From Nemopilema nomurai (lineage: Eukaryota > Cnidaria > Scyphozoa > Rhizostomeae > Rhizostomatidae), in assembly GCA_003864495.1 (NCBI GenBank), contig ML133458.1:248001-312000 (forward strand): a stretch of 64,000 bases of DNA, given 5' to 3'. Each line of letters starts with the position of its first letter. Within the stretch, counting starts at the first letter, position 1. The translations under genes were made by a program, and so were the position numbers. The notes below the pieces were generated by a model. The model saw only the letters and a program-made list of their open reading frames with translations, ran no database searches and was not told where the DNA came from. This document shows, one piece after another, positions 63,301 through 64,000 of the stretch.

Positions 63301-64000
63301 CACATTTTCTTCTTCTTTTTCACGTTGTCATCTTTTCACCCTTGTTTTGCCTTTCTCTTCGCGTGTTTTCCTTTTGTCCTCTTTCTAACTACACTGCCCT
63401 GTTTTTGATTGTTTTTTCTTTGTCTAACATTTTGCTCTTTTTCCCACTCTTCTATCTTAACTCCTTGCTTTCCCTGTTTGTCCACGTTTCCTTTTTTTAT
63501 CTACTTTTTTCTCTTTCTGTCCTGTTTTGCCCTTCTTGCCCACTTTATCATTTTTTTTGTCCATGTTTTTTTTTGATTTGTTATCTTTCTTTGCTTGTAG
63601 CCCTGTGCCCTTTTAGGATGGGTCTCTTCGAAAGAGTAAATTCAATGAAAATCTATGAATCCGTTTATGACTTAGGTCCCGAATGACGACATAAGTCAAA
63701 GGTCATAAGACAAAGTGCATGGATTCGACCAGTAGAAGTTTAAGTCCTCAGTTACGTTTATTGACCACTGAAATACACTGAAAATGTATTTCCTGTATGG
63801 TTTTAGCTCCAACAAATTTCCCAAGAGTTTCCAACTACACAAATGTGACATCAGACGTGATCCAATACATAGTTGGCTGCGTTTCAACTGCACATGAAAG
63901 GGGTGTGATTCTCTACTACAATATCTCTGCTACTCAAGTGGACAACAACATCACAAGCCAGTACATAGCACCCATCAATAAACACTCGTGTTTGATGAAT
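39327..64000 (+). CDS. Giant mosaic extracellular/cell-surface protein with many lectin-type domains, at least 34 coding exons, 3' end outside window
   Basis: Exons: 39327-39402, 39969-40130, 40725-41086, 41362-41524, 41978-42220, 42550-42951, 43177-43221, 43860-44366, 44797-44838, 45120-45287, 45750-45869, 46198-46392, 47256-47579, 47947-48212, 48823-48925, 49510-49726, 50206-50342, 51060-51381, 51556-51688, 52166-52346, 53113-53226, 53854-54561, 55195-55458, 56051-56337, 56930-57164, 58136-58411, 58910-58966, 59505-59629, 60037-60095, 60319-60491, 61171-61473, 61800-62135, 62627-62941, 63807-64000 (open). Every junction agrees in phase; together they give 2538 residues and the right edge falls on a codon boundary. 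The start Met precedes a signal peptide with core LVLLWVTGLILAL and likely cleavage after VEA (residue 22). Domain order is given in separate entries. FN3 repeats after adhesive and lectin domains often precede a membrane anchor in receptors, so a transmembrane receptor (for instance phosphatase- or kinase-type) is possible but not seen here. I know no named protein with this architecture. Exons 9, 12, 13 and 27 rest on open frame and splice phase only. Confidence 0.88.
39969..40130 (+). other. Mosaic protein: Cys-rich segment, residues 26-79
   Basis: One phase 1-1 exon with six cysteines (NCLSFEFDGKCC, TACRPDG, LQCFSS, FKRCMI). It looks like a small disulphide-bonded module directly after the signal peptide. 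I do not recognise the family. Confidence 0.55.
40725..41524 (+). other. Mosaic protein: discoidin (F5/8 type C) domain, residues 80-254
   Basis: Two exons (40725-41086, 41362-41524). The domain opens with HPVGMMSGALLPDQL, comparable to the LGMESGxIPDxQI start of F5/8 C domains. Then come FIQIDFIRPKKLTYLIV (the QIDLxxPxxVTxI strand), RRVLIGYRSMGG and SQDGVYAKV. It closes with HSLRIAFSHIETGG...FSCEAGG, matching the final RYVRIxPxxW...LRxELxGC. Discoidin domains bind lipid head groups, collagen or glycans. The second exon contains extra cysteines (HECSTSGNGQKGHECRW) not typical of the family. Confidence 0.7.
41978..42951 (+). other. Mosaic protein: LamG/concanavalin-like domain 1, residues 255-469
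   Basis: Two exons (41978-42220 and 42550-42951). HQWQFDKVL at the start, then NDCLFNPSHCKDGLSIAF, the CxxNPxxCxxGxTxxFW-type signature of invertebrate LamG-like (LamG_3) domains, then WGMYIVTWSESGGLALYFNG and a closing HNLRVWKFQLSKDE. This is a jelly-roll fold used for glycan or protein binding. The second exon has an NAG-NAG tandem acceptor (42550 or 42553). Confidence 0.75.
43310..43400 (+). repeat. Short CCCTTCCCTAAAATAG tandem repeat
   Basis: Four to five near-identical units of about 17 bases in the intron before the 43860 exon. A minor simple repeat. Confidence 0.7.
43650..43850 (+). repeat. Dispersed repeat copy abutting the exon at 43860
   Basis: From about 43740 to 43848 this matches the reverse complement of 32245-32340 at most positions (shared strings AACTAGTTCCGCTTTTTCT, GAAGTTTTGT, AAAGCACT). 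From about 43690 to 43755 it resembles 52830-52900 (CAGCTTTTG, ACGTTT, CATACT, GAGGA). Three partial copies in 64 kb imply an element family. The copy stops about 11 bases before the exon acceptor. Confidence 0.6.
45120..45287 (+). other. Mosaic protein: fibronectin type II domain, residues 668-723
   Basis: A single phase 1-1 exon coding for GCVFPFNYKGVAYNMC, then PWCSLTATF and GRWRYC. The four cysteines, the VFPFxYKGxxYxxC start and the WCxxT...WxYC end are diagnostic for the collagen-binding FN2 (kringle-related) module. About the usual length for this module. Confidence 0.9.
45750..48925 (+). other. Mosaic protein: MAM domain, split by two extra exons, residues 724-1059
   Basis: Exon 45750-45869 gives the first MAM part (SFQNYGDWKIGSDC, NSGPCDDVT, equal to the DWxR...GPxxDxT of the family). 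Exons 47947-48212 and 48823-48925 give the rest: NYLYADAADQK, CLQFWYFMDQVGG, SQGKYWRKATVPI and VAIDDISFLMQSC, all classic MAM strings. Between the two halves lie exons 46198-46392 and 47256-47579, which add 173 residues of unknown family. The phases allow the first exon to splice directly to 47947, which would restore a normal-length MAM domain. MAM domains mediate homophilic adhesion. Confidence 0.85.
46595..47065. repeat. 57-bp minisatellite, about 8 copies, inside the MAM gap
   Basis: The unit runs from TTATCGCCGTGTTTATTG through TCATCATCATCCCCATC to TTTTCACCC and is repeated at 57-base steps (for example 46627 and 46684). As 57 is 19 codons, long frames stay open on both strands; the minus strand reads as an Asp/Glu/Lys-rich 19-residue repeat containing KGENDGDDDDKE. 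It lies in the intron between 46392 and 47256. I find no initiation context, splice frame or homology that makes any of these frames a gene. Confidence 0.85.
49510..50342 (+). other. Mosaic protein: F-type-lectin-like (fucolectin) domain, residues 1060-1177
   Basis: Two exons (49510-49726, 50206-50342). NDLASGKVVQSN matches the NxALxKxAxQSS start. EWLMIDLASRQTVTSVRV matches WWRVDLGxxxxVxxVxI, and LNNFDVRVGN matches RLxGFxVRVGN. CKGSVQAREVTDVPC...GQYVYVV and FCGVEVYSQ match the C...GRYVTV...LTLCEVEVYG end. F-type lectins bind fucose. The Arg residues that contact sugar are not evident here, so sugar binding is uncertain. Confidence 0.75.
51060..52346 (+). other. Mosaic protein: LamG-like domain 2, residues 1178-1389
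   Basis: Three exons (51060-51381, 51556-51688, 52166-52346). AADFTICFHFKNVKEENFTLF is the FTVSFWxK region and SQWQYICFVHQDHLGTVNIFQNG the WxxIxxTxDxxxxxxxYxNG region. AAGYISCIQIYGRALDVSVI is the usual final strand with the C-terminal cysteine nearby (DLCPN). Internal introns are phase 2 and 0, while both domain borders are phase 1. Confidence 0.75.
52790..52910 (+). repeat. Third partial copy of the same dispersed repeat
   Basis: The segment ending CATACTCGGAGGAGCG shares about 45 bases with 43705-43755. Its CATACT..GAGGAG string also occurs in the spacer of the 32303-32400 palindrome. It lies in the intron before the EGF-like exon. It is the most diverged of the three copies. Confidence 0.45.
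53113..53226 (+). other. Mosaic protein: EGF-like module, residues 1390-1427
   Basis: One phase 1-1 exon with six cysteines in the order CDNKC, TSC, ECLC and NC (spacings 3, 5, 6, 1, 11). It is a compact EGF-like module; no calcium-binding consensus is seen. Confidence 0.7.
53545..53835 (+). repeat. Short tandem repeat based on TGATATTTCTTTCGTTAAC
   Basis: About fifteen imperfect units of 17-20 bases (CTGATATTTCTTTCGTTAA and variants) run almost up to the acceptor of the exon at 53854. The T-rich units probably serve as part of its polypyrimidine tract. Confidence 0.85.
53854..54561 (+). other. Mosaic protein: LamG-like domain 3 in a single large exon, residues 1428-1663
   Basis: A 708-base phase 1-1 exon. 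PSCFCNEACSTGSTLAIWLLVPP is a CxCxxxCxxGxTxxxWL variant of the LamG signature. WSHIAVTVDLSQNLAVYYNGE and CVDELVVWSTILGKTDI complete the fold. The first about 75 residues (LVGTVYEGSSKQFLFDDLP...) form the N-terminal strands. Unlike domains 1 and 2 it has no internal intron, which suggests that it arose separately or lost introns. Confidence 0.75.
54822..54915 (+). repeat. GACCTT hexanucleotide repeat in an intron
   Basis: About 15 units of TTGACC, TTAACATTGACC and CATGACC between exons 54561 and 55195. Simple sequence. Confidence 0.75.
55195..57164 (+). other. Mosaic protein: tectonin-like beta-propeller region, residues 1664-1925
   Basis: Three exons (55195-55458, 56051-56337, 56930-57164). 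The first codes for LSYDEKNGLWGIDKSGIIYK, then GKWVAVSEKGMRAVHAGPLG and VFAVDRDNTLLK, two consecutive tectonin (TECPR) repeats with the VWGVN/IYxR...W motif. The next exons contain WGAITELSSGPNGVIFAK and related strings, compatible with further blades but less regular and with extra cysteines. Tectonin propellers occur in lectins such as fish egg lectin and Physarum tectonin. The first exon is a confident match; the other two are inferred by continuity. Confidence 0.65.
58136..58966 (+). other. Mosaic protein: possible beta-trefoil (ricin-type) segment, residues 1926-2036
   Basis: Exon 58136-58411 has NCLVHLKSGGRVSFDQEG, LLRLRKAPDQCIALANG and NQPCGDSSKFVL. The last two resemble the xxGKCLDxxxG...LxxCxGxxxQxW units of ricin-B lectin repeats, but the spacing is irregular and only one or two units are seen. 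Exon 58910-58966 adds a 19-residue linker. Tentative. Confidence 0.35.
58650..58870 (+). repeat. (CATCC)n pentanucleotide repeat in an intron
   Basis: About 40 units of CATCC/CATCT, with short interruptions, fill the intron upstream of the small exon at 58910. It is unrelated to coding sequence. Confidence 0.9.
59505..60491 (+). other. Mosaic protein: Cys-rich, possibly SEA-like region, residues 2037-2155
   Basis: Three exons (59505-59629, 60037-60095, 60319-60491). INFPRWSSEYQNPSSREATF followed by LTKELDQQF is reminiscent of the Y..xL.NPSSxEY...LxxxLxxxF start of SEA domains. The later part has a dense CNEQQCPWDC motif and two further cysteines not normal for SEA. No GSVVV cleavage site is visible. 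Family assignment is weak. Confidence 0.35.
61171..64000 (+). other. Mosaic protein: four fibronectin type III repeats, last one cut by the window edge, residues 2156-2538
   Basis: Each repeat is one phase 1-1 exon: 61171-61473, 61800-62135, 62627-62941 and 63807-64000. The third is the most canonical: PPGLRVVALDSRRVHVTWSP, GYNVRLVEY, LRPVTEYKISVAG. The second has EAPDITVL, GFRVYYQS and LEDFTNYSIIACAYNSYG. The first has LQPYFNYKVTVRP. The fourth begins APTNFPRVSNYTNVTSDV. FN3 tandem arrays typically form the membrane-proximal stalk of receptors and adhesion molecules. Confidence 0.85.

Noticed and set aside
63170..63690. Long Phe/Ser/Leu-rich frames in two phases
   Set aside because: The sequence is a T/C-rich intron tract; several overlapping frames are open because of composition.

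Overview
The window is animal nuclear DNA. It is AT-rich, its genes are split by many short-to-medium introns with GT/AG ends, it carries numerous micro- and minisatellites, and its last gene is a very large mosaic extracellular protein. That mix suggests an early-branching metazoan, most likely a cnidarian. This is inferred from gene structure and domain repertoire, and no sequence here pins down the species. There is no sign of bacterial gene organisation, rRNA, tRNA or CRISPR.

Layout: 1-5550 holds no gene I can support, only a degenerate tandem repeat. At 5551-6702 (minus) lies an intronless gamma-type subunit of mitochondrial NAD-isocitrate dehydrogenase. It is head-to-head, 133 bp apart, with a five-exon GOLGA7 gene (plus, 6836-10281). 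A TATA-box gene for an atypical Ras-like protein follows (12246-15998, four coding exons); its GTPase motifs are badly eroded and a pogo/Tigger-like non-autonomous transposon sits in its last intron. Fidgetin-like 1 (FIGNL1, 17 coding exons, 17894-33874) is complete, and its introns are full of satellites and a perfect 30-bp inverted repeat. About 5.4 kb without a supported gene comes next.

From 39327 to the right edge runs one plus-strand gene with at least 34 coding exons (2538 residues inside the window, open at the 3' end). It encodes a secreted or cell-surface protein: signal peptide, Cys-rich segment, discoidin, LamG, a fibrinogen/COLFI-like region, fibronectin type II, MAM, F-type-lectin-like, LamG, EGF-like, LamG, a tectonin-like propeller, a possible beta-trefoil, a SEA-like Cys-rich region, then at least four fibronectin type III repeats. 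Most introns are in phase 1 and every domain edge is phase 1, the signature of exon shuffling. This many glycan-binding folds in one polypeptide is the most novel object in the window.

The first four genes are housekeeping or signalling genes with no evident shared pathway: TCA cycle, Ras palmitoylation cofactor, Ras-like protein, AAA ATPase of recombination. The exon models were built by hand from open frames, splice signals and phase agreement. All four multi-exon models join in frame without any forced correction.
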